A stretch of 64,000 bases of DNA, from contig JAFMVD010000012.1 in assembly GCA_025499625.1 (NCBI GenBank), forward strand, positions 57,967 through 121,966. The letters are read 5' to 3'. The DNA is from Carboxylicivirga fragile (GTDB lineage: Bacteria; Bacteroidota; Bacteroidia; Bacteroidales; Marinilabiliaceae). The translations under genes and the position numbers were made by a program. Under the pieces are notes generated by a model. That model was not told the origin of the DNA and searched no databases. It saw nothing but the letters and a program-made list of their open reading frames with translations. Of this stretch, positions 48,817 to 57,103 are shown in pieces; position 1 is the first letter of the stretch; every line of letters starts with the position of its first letter.

Positions 48817-50193
48817 TTACTTTACCGACTTTAATGGTACTTTCCGTTTAAGCTCATTCTTATCCGAGCCCTTTATAGTATAAAACTCAGGTGGGAAACC
48901 ATTGAGTTTTCGCCAGATCTCGTACCACATGGGCACATCCTTTAATAATATAAAAGCCTGAGTGCCCGCCCCTACTCGTAATTCCTCTGGCCATGTTTTT
49001 TTTGTGTTATCAGGACTAATTAATACTCGATAATAGCCATTGTTACTTATAAACTGATCAATGGCAACAATATTACCAGAAAACACCCCTGTTGATGATT
49101 CAGGCCATCCACTAATCACGATTGCTGGCCACCCATCAAAGCGAAGCCGAACACGATTGCCAATACTTAACAGAGGCAGATCATTGGGTTGCAAATATAC
49201 TTCAACAGCTAAATCATAATCGGCCGGTACAATAATAGCAATATCCGATCCTTCCTTTATGTTTTCTCCAATACCCTTTTTTAAAATTTTTGTAATATAC
49301 CCGTCTTGTGGGGCAGTTATATAATACAATTTTTGTCTCTGATTATAGCCACTTAGGGTGCTTCGTAATTTCGAATTAAGAGCAAGGCTTTCTAAACGAT
49401 TAGAAATTGCAGATTGTAAGTCAGATTGTGATTTAGATAGCTTTCCTGCATAATCTCGCTGAACGGCAAGCAACTCCAAACGGGTAATGATTAATGAATT
49501 TTTCTGGTTTAACCACTTGTTCTTTTGAGCACTTAGTTTCGCTCTGCTTTCCTGAAGCTTAAATTCCTTATCCTGCATTTCAGATAAGGATTTCAAGCCT
49601 TTATCATAAAGCTCCTTTGTACGGGAATATTGGTTTTCAGTAATCTTTAGGGTATTGCTTAATGCCACAAAATCGATACTGTCAATATTTATTTTATTAA
49701 TTGCCTGCTGAATCTTACTCTTGATTTGCTGCTGTTTTAAATTCAGAGCTTCCTCAAGGGCCTTATATTGCCGCTGTAGTGCCAATATTTTTTCATCATA
49801 GGCCTCTATACTCATATCCTTTGCATGCAACTGTTCCGATGTTCGTTCCAGTAAGTCAGGATCGAAGTATTCACTTTTTATTTCCGTAATGTAAACAATA
49901 GTATCTCCTTCACTCACATAGTCACCTTCCCTAATAAACCATTGATCGATCCGACCTGCTATTACCGATTGTATCGCTTGAGGATGTTGTTCGGGTGAAC
50001 GAGTTGTTACATATCCTTTGGCTCCTATATTCTGAGTCCATGGAAGAAATAAGCCAATGAGTAAAAGCACCAAACAAACCAGTAAAATAGTTAGGTATAA
50101 TTTGGGCATTTGCGTTTTCAGCAGTAAATCATAGGATTTAAAATCACTTAAATTAATCCGTTTGGCTATGCTATTTTTGGATATATTTAACAT
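48817..50193 (-). CDS. HlyD-family membrane fusion (adaptor) protein
   Basis: 458 residues. One N-terminal membrane helix (LYLTILLVCLVLLLIGLFL, about 31-49) precedes a biotinyl-lipoyl-like half (VIAGRIDQWFIREGDYVSEGD), a long coiled-coil hairpin (about 100-290), the second lipoyl half (ITAPQDGYITKILKKGIGENIKEG) and a beta-barrel domain. It bridges the inner-membrane ABC protein and the TolC channel. It starts 2 nt after the ABC gene ends, so the two are probably translationally linked. Confidence 0.9.
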   Translation of the reverse strand: MLNISKNSIAKRINLSDFKSYDLLLKTQMPKLYLTILLVCLVLLLIGLFLPWTQNIGAKGYVTTRSPEQHPQAIQSVIAGRIDQWFIREGDYVSEGDTIVYITEIKSEYFDPDLLERTSEQLHAKDMSIEAYDEKILALQRQYKALEEALNLKQQQIKSKIQQAINKINIDSIDFVALSNTLKITENQYSRTKELYDKGLKSLSEMQDKEFKLQESRAKLSAQKNKWLNQKNSLIITRLELLAVQRDYAGKLSKSQSDLQSAISNRLESLALNSKLRSTLSGYNQRQKLYYITAPQDGYITKILKKGIGENIKEGSDIAIIVPADYDLAVEVYLQPNDLPLLSIGNRVRLRFDGWPAIVISGWPESSTGVFSGNIVAIDQFISNNGYYRVLISPDNTKKTWPEELRVGAGTQAFILLKDVPMWYEIWRKLNGFPPEFYTIKGSDKNELKRKVPLKSVK

Positions 50194-50195
50194 GG

Positions 50196-51836
50196 CTATT
50201 CTTGATTTTGACTAATATTTATGATTCTATTACATTTATTCTTCCAATGTTCACAATTTGATATCACCAATATGGTTGAATCAGCATGAAACTTACATAA
50301 ATAATTAATAATTCTTTTTTTCTCATCGTCTTCAAGGTATTGAAGCGGATTTTCCAGGAGTAATAACGAGGGTTTCTTAACAAGAGCTCTGGCTAATAGT
50401 AATTTCTTTATAATACTTCTGGTCAGCCGTCTTCCTCCACTATCAATTACCGTATCCAATCCCTTAGGACGACGATTTAAAAATGAATTTAATCCCAAAA
50501 CATCGATCAGGTCTTGTATAACGGCTTCATCAACTTTACTACCCATTTCGATATTCTCACGAATGGTACCTTCAAATATTTGATTGGTTGGAAAAACGAT
50601 GCCAACAGCTTGATAATAACTAGAACGCGTATAGTTTTCGATGGCTATATCATTAATAAGTAACTTACCAGAATTTACCTCTTGAACACCGGATAGCAAT
50701 CTCATCAGCAAAGATTTTCCACTACCTGAACTTCCCTCAATCAATATTTTTTCTCCAGCCTTAATATCCAAACTCAAGCCATTTATAATACCCGATAAAT
50801 CATCCGGAAAACTGGCATAAATATTCTTTGCCATAATATGAATACCGGCGTCTGATTTTAGTTTTAATGTGCCATTATTAGCATCTAAATCTAAATCGGT
50901 GATATGGCCTATTTTTTCGAGGCCTGTTAGTACATCATAAACCGTTTCTACCAGTTGAAGTATTTTCTCAATCGAATTTAGGATTAAGATGATAATAATT
51001 TCTGCGGCAACGAACTGTCCCAGGTTAATACGTTCAGAAAAAACCAGGTATCCACCCAAGATTAAAAGTCCTGCAGCCAAAACAATCTTAAAACCAACAA
51101 AAAACCAAAATTGAGTCAATAGTACCTGGAAATGACTTTCGCGACTTTTCAAATAGTCCTGAACGGTATTATCTGTTTTATTAAGATGGAACCCATCCTT
51201 GCCAAACAATTTGAAGCTATAATGCACCCGGGCAATTTCTTCAAGCCAATGTGCCAACCGATATTTATATTTACTTTCCTTCATACTAGTTTTTAAACCC
51301 AAAGGACCAGTAACTTTAAAAATGATCCAAAGTATGAGGCCTAGAATCATTCCAAGCACAATAAAATAAGAACTATAAATGGCCAATAAAATTAATCCAA
51401 ATACAATCTGGAAAATTGCCAGAGAAAAATCTATGATGATTTTAGGAAGACCTTTCTGAAGGGTAAGTGTATCAAAAAAACGATTGGCCAATTCAGGCGC
51501 ATGCACCTTATCTAATTTAAATAAAGTGATTTCAGGTAAACGAAAGGCAAATTCAAAGGCTGAACGGGCAAATAAATCTTGTTGTATATTTTCAACTAGT
51601 CTAAGCTGTAATACCTGCAATACGCCGGCCAAGCTAATACCTAATAATACAAATCCAACCAGAACCAACCAGGTAGATGTCATTTCGCCTGCCTGCAAAA
51701 AGTTAATTATAGCCTGTATACCAACAGGTAGGGTCAGGTTAATTACCCCAATAAAGATAGCGTAAATATAAATTTGCTTAAGCAGCGAATTATATTGACT
51801 TAATAAACTCCAAAAGCGTTTAGTTGGTGTAAGCAT
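50196..51836 (-). CDS. ABC exporter (fused permease-ATPase) with degenerate ATPase motifs
   Basis: 546 residues: six membrane helices (about 20-300) and a C-terminal nucleotide-binding domain. Walker A is intact (GSSGSGKSLL). The other motifs depart strongly: the signature region reads LTRSI where LSGGQ is expected, Walker B plus catalytic position reads LLLLENPLQ instead of LLLLDEP, the Q-loop region is IVFPTNQIF, and the H-loop histidine is missing (LVISNCEHW). No peptidase domain is present at the N-terminus. Genes for HlyD and TolC partners follow, so an export role is likely, but ATP hydrolysis by the usual mechanism is doubtful. Confidence 0.85.
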   Translation of the reverse strand: MLTPTKRFWSLLSQYNSLLKQIYIYAIFIGVINLTLPVGIQAIINFLQAGEMTSTWLVLVGFVLLGISLAGVLQVLQLRLVENIQQDLFARSAFEFAFRLPEITLFKLDKVHAPELANRFFDTLTLQKGLPKIIIDFSLAIFQIVFGLILLAIYSSYFIVLGMILGLILWIIFKVTGPLGLKTSMKESKYKYRLAHWLEEIARVHYSFKLFGKDGFHLNKTDNTVQDYLKSRESHFQVLLTQFWFFVGFKIVLAAGLLILGGYLVFSERINLGQFVAAEIIIILILNSIEKILQLVETVYDVLTGLEKIGHITDLDLDANNGTLKLKSDAGIHIMAKNIYASFPDDLSGIINGLSLDIKAGEKILIEGSSGSGKSLLMRLLSGVQEVNSGKLLINDIAIENYTRSSYYQAVGIVFPTNQIFEGTIRENIEMGSKVDEAVIQDLIDVLGLNSFLNRRPKGLDTVIDSGGRRLTRSIIKKLLLARALVKKPSLLLLENPLQYLEDDEKKRIINYLCKFHADSTILVISNCEHWKNKCNRIINISQNQE

Positions 51837-51869
51837 TTTAATTAATCCAATTTTGTACGGTGAGTTTAA

Positions 51870-52052
51870 CTATTTCATCAAATTATGTAACACTAGTAAA
51901 GCAACATTGTTTCTATACATCCGTAAAGGAAAACTTTCAGTATCGAATTTAATAAATTCTTTATTGAAAGCTGTGATATCTGGCAACTCAATTGGATTAT
52001 TCCTTCTAAATAGATAGAAATTTAAATCTGGAATGATATTTTTATTTGACAC
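51870..52052 (-). other. Leader of the export operon, with a doubtful 60-codon GTG ORF
   Basis: A 60-codon ORF starting with GTG reads through this stretch and ends 33 nt before the ABC gene. A good -7 element (TAACTTTG, 52054-52061) lies immediately upstream, so transcription would begin at or inside the GTG codon, which argues against translation. The peptide shows no signal sequence or known motif. I read the region as a probable 5' leader of about 200 nt, with a small gene as the alternative. Confidence 0.3.
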
Positions 52053-52492
52053 ACAAAGTTATAATAAGTACAAGGGTGTTTATTTTAAAAATATGATGAT
52101 ATGAAACTACTGGAAAAATATTAGTTTATAACAAGAACATCAATCGATTTATGATTAGGCATGAACGAGAACTCTGCCTACAAATCAGACAGAGATTTAT
52201 GTTATTTAATTTTGATAAAAAACTTAGCTTTCAAAAAATATATTGTGAATTGGATAACTAAAGTAAACATTAACAATAAATTGCCATAAATAAAATGAAG
52301 TTCAGTTCGCTTTTTGACTATCAAGACTAAAGGTTAATTCCTAAAGTATTCATCACTATTAATTGACTTTAATAAGAAAAAGCTTAGGCTACCATATATG
52401 GAGACTGCTGTAATAATAAAATCACTCAAGCACAGCCAAGAAATACCATATAAAAACTTAAAATATGACATTTGGGGAAAGCATTAAAACCT
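52053..52492. other. Intergenic region between export operon and AraC gene
   Basis: 440 bases without a credible gene. Only the promoter-like TAACTTTG near 52054 and a weak CTCTGCC/GACAGAG hairpin at about 52172 are seen. Confidence 0.5.
52054..52061 (-). promoter_or_regulatory. -7 promoter element TAACTTTG of the export operon
   Basis: Exact TAnnTTTG match on the minus strand, 218 nt upstream of the ABC gene. No good -33 is found at the normal spacing. Confidence 0.4.
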
Positions 52493-53509
52493 TTATATAC
52501 CTACAAGAACCCTATCCGACCTTTGGGCAGAGTTTTTTTGTCGCATTTCTTTAAATGCCATTGTTTCACTCGGCAGCTCTTCAAACAATTTAAAATAGTC
52601 AGCAGCAAACTGCCCCATATGCGTAAAACCAAGCTCCTGTGCAATTTCAGAGACATTCTGTTTATTCTCTCCATGTGCAATCATGCGATAAGCATAGTTC
52701 AAACGAATATTATTAACGTATGCCTTAGGTCCAATACCAAACCGCTCCTTAAATGCATACTCCAAAGTACGCTCCGACCCTGAACAATGTTTGCACAATT
52801 CCTTGATCGAAATCTTACGGTAGAAATAGCGATTAATATACTCCAAAGCTAGTTGAAAACATACATCACGCTTACGGTGCATGGGCATAATTGCCATCAT
52901 CTCTTTCCTATCCAAGAAATTGAGCAACATTAAAGGCAAACGATATTTTAGTTTATAAACAAACGAAGGCGAATGAATGAGTTCTGGATTTTGAATTAAC
53001 TTATCCAATAAAATCTGGAGAAAACTACCGATGTAAAGCACAAAATTACCATCAATGGGGTACGCGTGTTCATCATTCGTTAGGTTCTTATTGAGGTTCT
53101 TAAATTTATATTGATTAATAAGTTTATCCAAATGCTCATCCTTAATGCTTATCGTAAACACATTAAAGTCATCGTATGAGATGCCATCCAAAGGCCCATC
53201 TTTTTGAAAAACCAATAGATTTCGACTATTAACATTCCGGTTTAACCATTTAAAAGATTGGTTATTATCTACTGGAATAACGAAGGTTCTATGCCCTACA
53301 GGTGTAAGTCCTTGCTGCTGAACCGTACCATCTATAGCTGTACGACCTATCTGAACCTCACCAATATTAATTAAAGATATATCAGCATTAAACTTGCCTC
53401 TGTTCAGCTTCTTAAAATCCAACTGCCAATTCAAGGCAATTTCTTGATATAAGTCAAAATCATTAAATGATTGATGTATAAAAATATTTGACGTTGGATT
53501 CTCTGTCAT
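52493..53509 (-). CDS. AraC-family transcription regulator
   Basis: 338 residues. The last about 100 residues before the tail form the paired HTH of AraC proteins (ISIKELCKHCSGSERTLEYAFKERFG, then VSEIAQELGFTHMGQFAADYFKLF). The N-terminal 230 residues are an unclassified sensing region of the ToxR/OruR-like type. It is divergent from the sulfatase gene, 205 nt away, and is the best candidate regulator for that cluster. The final 15 codons run through a decayed terminator-like sequence (GGGCAGAGTTTTTTT), so the natural stop may have been lost. Confidence 0.87.
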   Translation of the reverse strand: MTENPTSNIFIHQSFNDFDLYQEIALNWQLDFKKLNRGKFNADISLINIGEVQIGRTAIDGTVQQQGLTPVGHRTFVIPVDNNQSFKWLNRNVNSRNLLVFQKDGPLDGISYDDFNVFTISIKDEHLDKLINQYKFKNLNKNLTNDEHAYPIDGNFVLYIGSFLQILLDKLIQNPELIHSPSFVYKLKYRLPLMLLNFLDRKEMMAIMPMHRKRDVCFQLALEYINRYFYRKISIKELCKHCSGSERTLEYAFKERFGIGPKAYVNNIRLNYAYRMIAHGENKQNVSEIAQELGFTHMGQFAADYFKLFEELPSETMAFKEMRQKNSAQRSDRVLVGI

Positions 53510-53714
53510 TTATAAGTTTCAATGTTTGTTGACATGACAAAACTATACAAAAGCAGAATAAGTTAAAAGTAATATGAATTTAAGATCGCTCTGTTTTTGC
53601 GGTTTTTTGATAGTGTTCTTTATTAACAAAAACAAAATCTAGTACTTCGTGTTGTAATATTGAACTTTACAAACAATTGTTCTAAATTGACTTAATACTT
53701 AAACACAAATAATT

Positions 53715-55340
53715 ATGAAACACTTCAAGTCGTTACTACTAGTTATCTTACTAGGCGCATTCATTACTACTAATGCACAGGAAATTATCCATGATGCTGA
53801 ACAAACCATTCTCCAGGAACAATATGGTGAGCAATGGGCCGCTCAAGACAAAGAAATTGATAAAAAACTAAAAGCGCTTGAGAAGAAGTATGGCAAAAAG
53901 CCAAATATCATTCACATCATGTGGGATGATAATAGTTTTGGTGAAGTTGGTATTGAAGCATTTAATAAAATACGTGGCTTTGATACTCCGCGATTAAATA
54001 AAATGGGTGAAGATGGTATTGTTTTTACACGAATGTATACTGAACCATCTTGTACACCTACTCGTGCAGCTGCTTTAACCGGGCGTTTAGCCGTTCGTAG
54101 TGGTATGCATACAGTATCATTCCCACCAGAGGGAGCTGGCTTACCAGCTGAAGAAGTAACTATAGCTGAAATTCTTTCAGATGCTGGGTACAATACTGGT
54201 TTTGTTGGTAAAGGGCATCAGGGCGACATCGAAGAAGCTCACTTACATAATCAAGGTTTTGACGAAGCTACATTTTCAATGTATAACCAATTTCCTCCAG
54301 CAATGTGGCACTCTCAAGGCCAAGCTGCGGGTATGAGTATTGGTTATGAAAAAGATATGCATGAAAAGAAATATTTAGTAGATCAAACTTGGCGTCCTTA
54401 CGGATATATCATGGATATCGAAGGTAAGAAAGGTGAAAAAGCTCGCGAAACTCTTCCTCCAACTTTAGAGAATTATAGAAAAACATTTGAAATTCATCAA
54501 GAAAAAGCATTAGATTATATCGATCGTAAAGCAGATGATGATAAACCATTCTATTTAGCTTATTGGCCAAATGTTTATGACTTAATGCGTGTTGGTCAGG
54601 AAACAACAACCAGTAATAGTTCTGCTTTTGCTCAAAACATGGACCGTTTAGACAGACATATTGGAGAAGTTCTTGATTTACTAAAAGAAAAAGGAATTTC
54701 TGAAAATACGCTTATCGTTGCCATGGCTGATAATGGCCCAATGGTTGAAGTTCCTGCGGCAATGTATCAAGTTGTATTTAATGGAGGTAAAGGTGACTAC
54801 CGTGAAGGTGGTATTCGTGTGGCTGCATTTGCTCAGTGGGATGGTGTTATTGAGCCAGGAACTTATGTTGGTGATATGATAACTGTACACGATTTATTTA
54901 CAACTTTTGCTCGCTTAGGTGGTGCAATGGATAAAATACCAACTGACCGTATTATCGATGGTGTTGACCAAACTGCAGTTTTCTTATATGGCGACGCTCA
55001 ATCTCGTCGTGATTATTACCATGTTTATACCGGACCTTATCATGCAGCTACTATTAAACAACAATACAAACGTGTTTGGATAGGTGGTCGTCCAGGATTA
55101 GTGAAAAACGATTTCTACGATTTATATCAAGATCCTCGCGAAATGCGTGGTATGATGGCTCAATTTTTATGGGCATGGGGACCATTCGACATGGTAAAGA
55201 AACGTCATGACTTAATGAATGAAAAATATCCTTTTACACCAACTCGTCATGGAACTCCATTCGAAGGAATAGAGAACCTAAGACCAGAAAGTGTACAGTT
55301 TCAGCAAACTGTTGTTAAAACAAGAAATACAGGTAAGTAA
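53715..55340 (+). CDS. Secreted arylsulfatase (type I, formylglycine)
   Basis: 541 residues with a signal peptide (LLLVILLGAFITTNAQ). The formylglycine site is Cys113 in SCTPTRAAALTGR, the CxPxR consensus of type I sulfatases. Metal and active-site residues are seen in MWDDNSFGEVG, FVGKGHQGD and ADNGPM. It hydrolyses sulfate esters in the periplasm or outside. The modifying enzyme (anSME) is not in the window. It is followed by a terminator and by leader element copy 3. The long intact ORF and low repetition suggest an active gene. Confidence 0.93.
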   Translation: MKHFKSLLLVILLGAFITTNAQEIIHDAEQTILQEQYGEQWAAQDKEIDKKLKALEKKYGKKPNIIHIMWDDNSFGEVGIEAFNKIRGFDTPRLNKMGEDGIVFTRMYTEPSCTPTRAAALTGRLAVRSGMHTVSFPPEGAGLPAEEVTIAEILSDAGYNTGFVGKGHQGDIEEAHLHNQGFDEATFSMYNQFPPAMWHSQGQAAGMSIGYEKDMHEKKYLVDQTWRPYGYIMDIEGKKGEKARETLPPTLENYRKTFEIHQEKALDYIDRKADDDKPFYLAYWPNVYDLMRVGQETTTSNSSAFAQNMDRLDRHIGEVLDLLKEKGISENTLIVAMADNGPMVEVPAAMYQVVFNGGKGDYREGGIRVAAFAQWDGVIEPGTYVGDMITVHDLFTTFARLGGAMDKIPTDRIIDGVDQTAVFLYGDAQSRRDYYHVYTGPYHAATIKQQYKRVWIGGRPGLVKNDFYDLYQDPREMRGMMAQFLWAWGPFDMVKKRHDLMNEKYPFTPTRHGTPFEGIENLRPESVQFQQTVVKTRNTGK

Positions 55341-55361
55341 TTTGTAATTGTTTGCTATGTG

Positions 55362-55390
55362 AAAAGGAGAGGCTATTCGCCTTTCCTTTT
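55362..55390 (+). terminator. Terminator after the sulfatase gene
   Basis: AAAAGGAGAGGC and GCCTTTCCTTTT pair with one G.T wobble around a 5-nt loop and run into a T tract. Confidence 0.8.
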
Positions 55391-55408
55391 TTTTATAAAA
55401 CCCCAAAG

Positions 55409-55498
55409 ATGAAACGAGCCAGGAGAAAAGTTTTCTTATACAGGAGAATGACTGTGGTGGCGAGTTCCATGTGACAAATAAAAGTAAAATTTAAACAC
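55409..55498 (+). promoter_or_regulatory. Conserved leader element, copy 3
   Basis: Plus strand. Same arms ATGAAACGAGCCA (55409) and TGGCGAGTTCCAT (from 55458), with an inner GAGAA/TTCTT-type hairpin in which one G-C pair of the other copies is G.T, and a second hairpin ACAG-gagaatga-CTGT. Spacing from GGCGAG to the downstream ATG is exactly 40 nt. The short frame from its first ATG encodes 21 codons unrelated in length to copies 1 and 2. It starts only 18 nt after the sulfatase terminator, so its RNA may come from read-through. Confidence 0.65.
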
Positions 55499-55828
55499 AT
55501 GAAAAAGCTCTATATTCTTTTAATAGCATTAAGCATGGGTATAAGTGCCGTGGCCCAGGACACCCCTAGTGAAGATGAATTGGCAAAGGCATCACAAAAT
55601 CCCTTGGCCGCAATGATTAGATTTCCTTTTCAAAACAATACTACCTATGGAATTGGAGAGCACAATGAAGCACAAAACGTATTAAATATCCAGCCAATTT
55701 ACCCACTTAAGTTTGAGAAATTTAATATTATTAACTTTAATGCTCAAGTATATTACAGTGCAGTAACACCTACAGGTTGGGGGCAATGGTAATCACGTTT
55801 CCAACTTCAATTTATGTTTCCTAAATAG
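55499..55828 (+). pseudogene. Internally deleted outer-membrane protein gene with a premature stop
   Basis: The start (signal peptide ISAVAQ, then DELAKASQNPLAAMIRFPFQ and GIGEHNEAQNVLNIQPIYPL) is the N-terminus of a Bacteroidota outer-membrane protein family, comparable with the intact gene at 58762. It then jumps to what looks like the family's C-terminal strand (NAQVYYSAVTPTGWGQW). A TAA follows at 55790, but the frame continues SRFQLQFMFPK and a TAG at 55826, a natural C-terminal barrel strand. So the middle about 150 residues have been lost and one Gln codon has become a stop. Confidence 0.75.
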
Positions 55829-55900
55829 CATCTTACATCGTTATTGTCCATTAGGGCTATCGCATTGTCGCATAGGAACAAAAAGACTTGCTTTCCATCC

Positions 55901-55917
55901 TCATATTTGTATCGTCA
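55901..55917 (+). promoter_or_regulatory. Promoter-like sequence shared with the gene at 60581
   Basis: TCATATTTGTATCGTCA here and TCATCTTTGTATTGTCA at 60537-60553 differ at two bases and lie about 40 nt before the start codons. Both contain a TTTGTA like the -7 element of Bacteroidota promoters. Confidence 0.4.
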
Positions 55918-55938
55918 TAAATAATAAAACTAAAGGTC

Positions 55939-57051
55939 ATGAATAAACTAAAAAACATTACAAGCCATAGCATCCTATTGGCGATTACTATGCTATTTTT
56001 TTCAGCTTGTCAAAACATAAGTGAGGAAAACACAAATGCTACAACGGAAAAGAAAGTTTTAAAAGTTGCCGGTTACGACATGGATCGTGTCCAGGCACTG
56101 GTTCAAGGTAAAGTAGAAATTGAAGGTTATGAGCTGGATTTTCAAAAAGTTGGCATAGGCGATGCCAATACGGCTGCTTTTAGTGGGGCAGGCACCTATG
56201 ACATTACCGAAATAGGTTTACACCCCTACATGCTGGCTTATGCCAATAATGATTTCAGAGATTACACGCTAATCCCTGTATTCCCAATTAGAACATTCAG
56301 GCACAAGAGTATATTTATACATAGCGACAAAGGTATAAACTCACCTGAAGATTTAAAAGGCAGAAAAATTGGAACACCTGGTTACTCATCCACATCTTTA
56401 ACTTGGATTAGAGGAATGCTAATGGATGAATATGGGGTTTCGCCCCAAGATATTGAGTGGGTACTTTCCAACAAAGACTCATCTGCCGAAGCTGCAGGAA
56501 AAATATCAGCTGAAGAACAGGTTGTTCCCGACGGTATAAATGCCTCGTATGGAACGGCTGGTAAAGATGAATCGGATTTACTATTAAGTGGTGAAGTAGA
56601 TGCCTTATTCCATGCGGCAGAACCGAAGGCATATATCGATGGTAATACAAAGGTAAAACGTTTATTTGACGATGCGCGTTCAACCGAAAGAGCCTACTTT
56701 AAGGAAACAGGCATCTTCCCGATTATGCATGCAGTGGCAATAAAAACAGAATTACTTGAAGAGAATCCTGGTTTAGCTAAGGCTGTTTTTGAAGCCTACT
56801 CCAAATCAAAACAAATACATTACATGCAATTGGATAAAATTGGTTGGGCCTACTCTTCCTTACCTTGGTTTGCCCAGGAATACGAAGAAACCAAACAGCT
56901 GATGGGAGATAACTTTTGGCCATATGGTATCGAAGACAATCGTAAAGCTCTCGAAACCTTATTCAGGTATTCTTACGAACAAGGCTTAAGTTCACGTCAA
57001 TTAAGCATTGAAGAACTTTTTTGTAAGGAAACATTAATGTTAAAAGAATAA
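55939..57051 (+). CDS. Solute-binding lipoprotein, orphan ABC-type substrate-binding protein
   Basis: 370 residues with a lipoprotein signal (ITMLFFSAC, Cys24). The fold is that of periplasmic binding proteins (LKVAGYDMDRVQALVQGKVEIEGY, FRHKSIFIHSDKGINSPEDLKGRKIGTPGYSSTS), with similarity to 4,5-dihydroxyphthalate decarboxylase-like and SsuA/PhnD-like proteins. No permease or ATPase genes are nearby, so it may deliver its ligand to an unlinked transporter or have catalytic activity of its own. Neighbours are a sulfatase and outer-membrane proteins. Confidence 0.75.
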   Translation: MNKLKNITSHSILLAITMLFFSACQNISEENTNATTEKKVLKVAGYDMDRVQALVQGKVEIEGYELDFQKVGIGDANTAAFSGAGTYDITEIGLHPYMLAYANNDFRDYTLIPVFPIRTFRHKSIFIHSDKGINSPEDLKGRKIGTPGYSSTSLTWIRGMLMDEYGVSPQDIEWVLSNKDSSAEAAGKISAEEQVVPDGINASYGTAGKDESDLLLSGEVDALFHAAEPKAYIDGNTKVKRLFDDARSTERAYFKETGIFPIMHAVAIKTELLEENPGLAKAVFEAYSKSKQIHYMQLDKIGWAYSSLPWFAQEYEETKQLMGDNFWPYGIEDNRKALETLFRYSYEQGLSSRQLSIEELFCKETLMLKE

Positions 57052-57103
57052 TTTTTTTGATACTTATGCGTATCTTGATTTACCCAAAATGTAATATTTG
57101 AAC

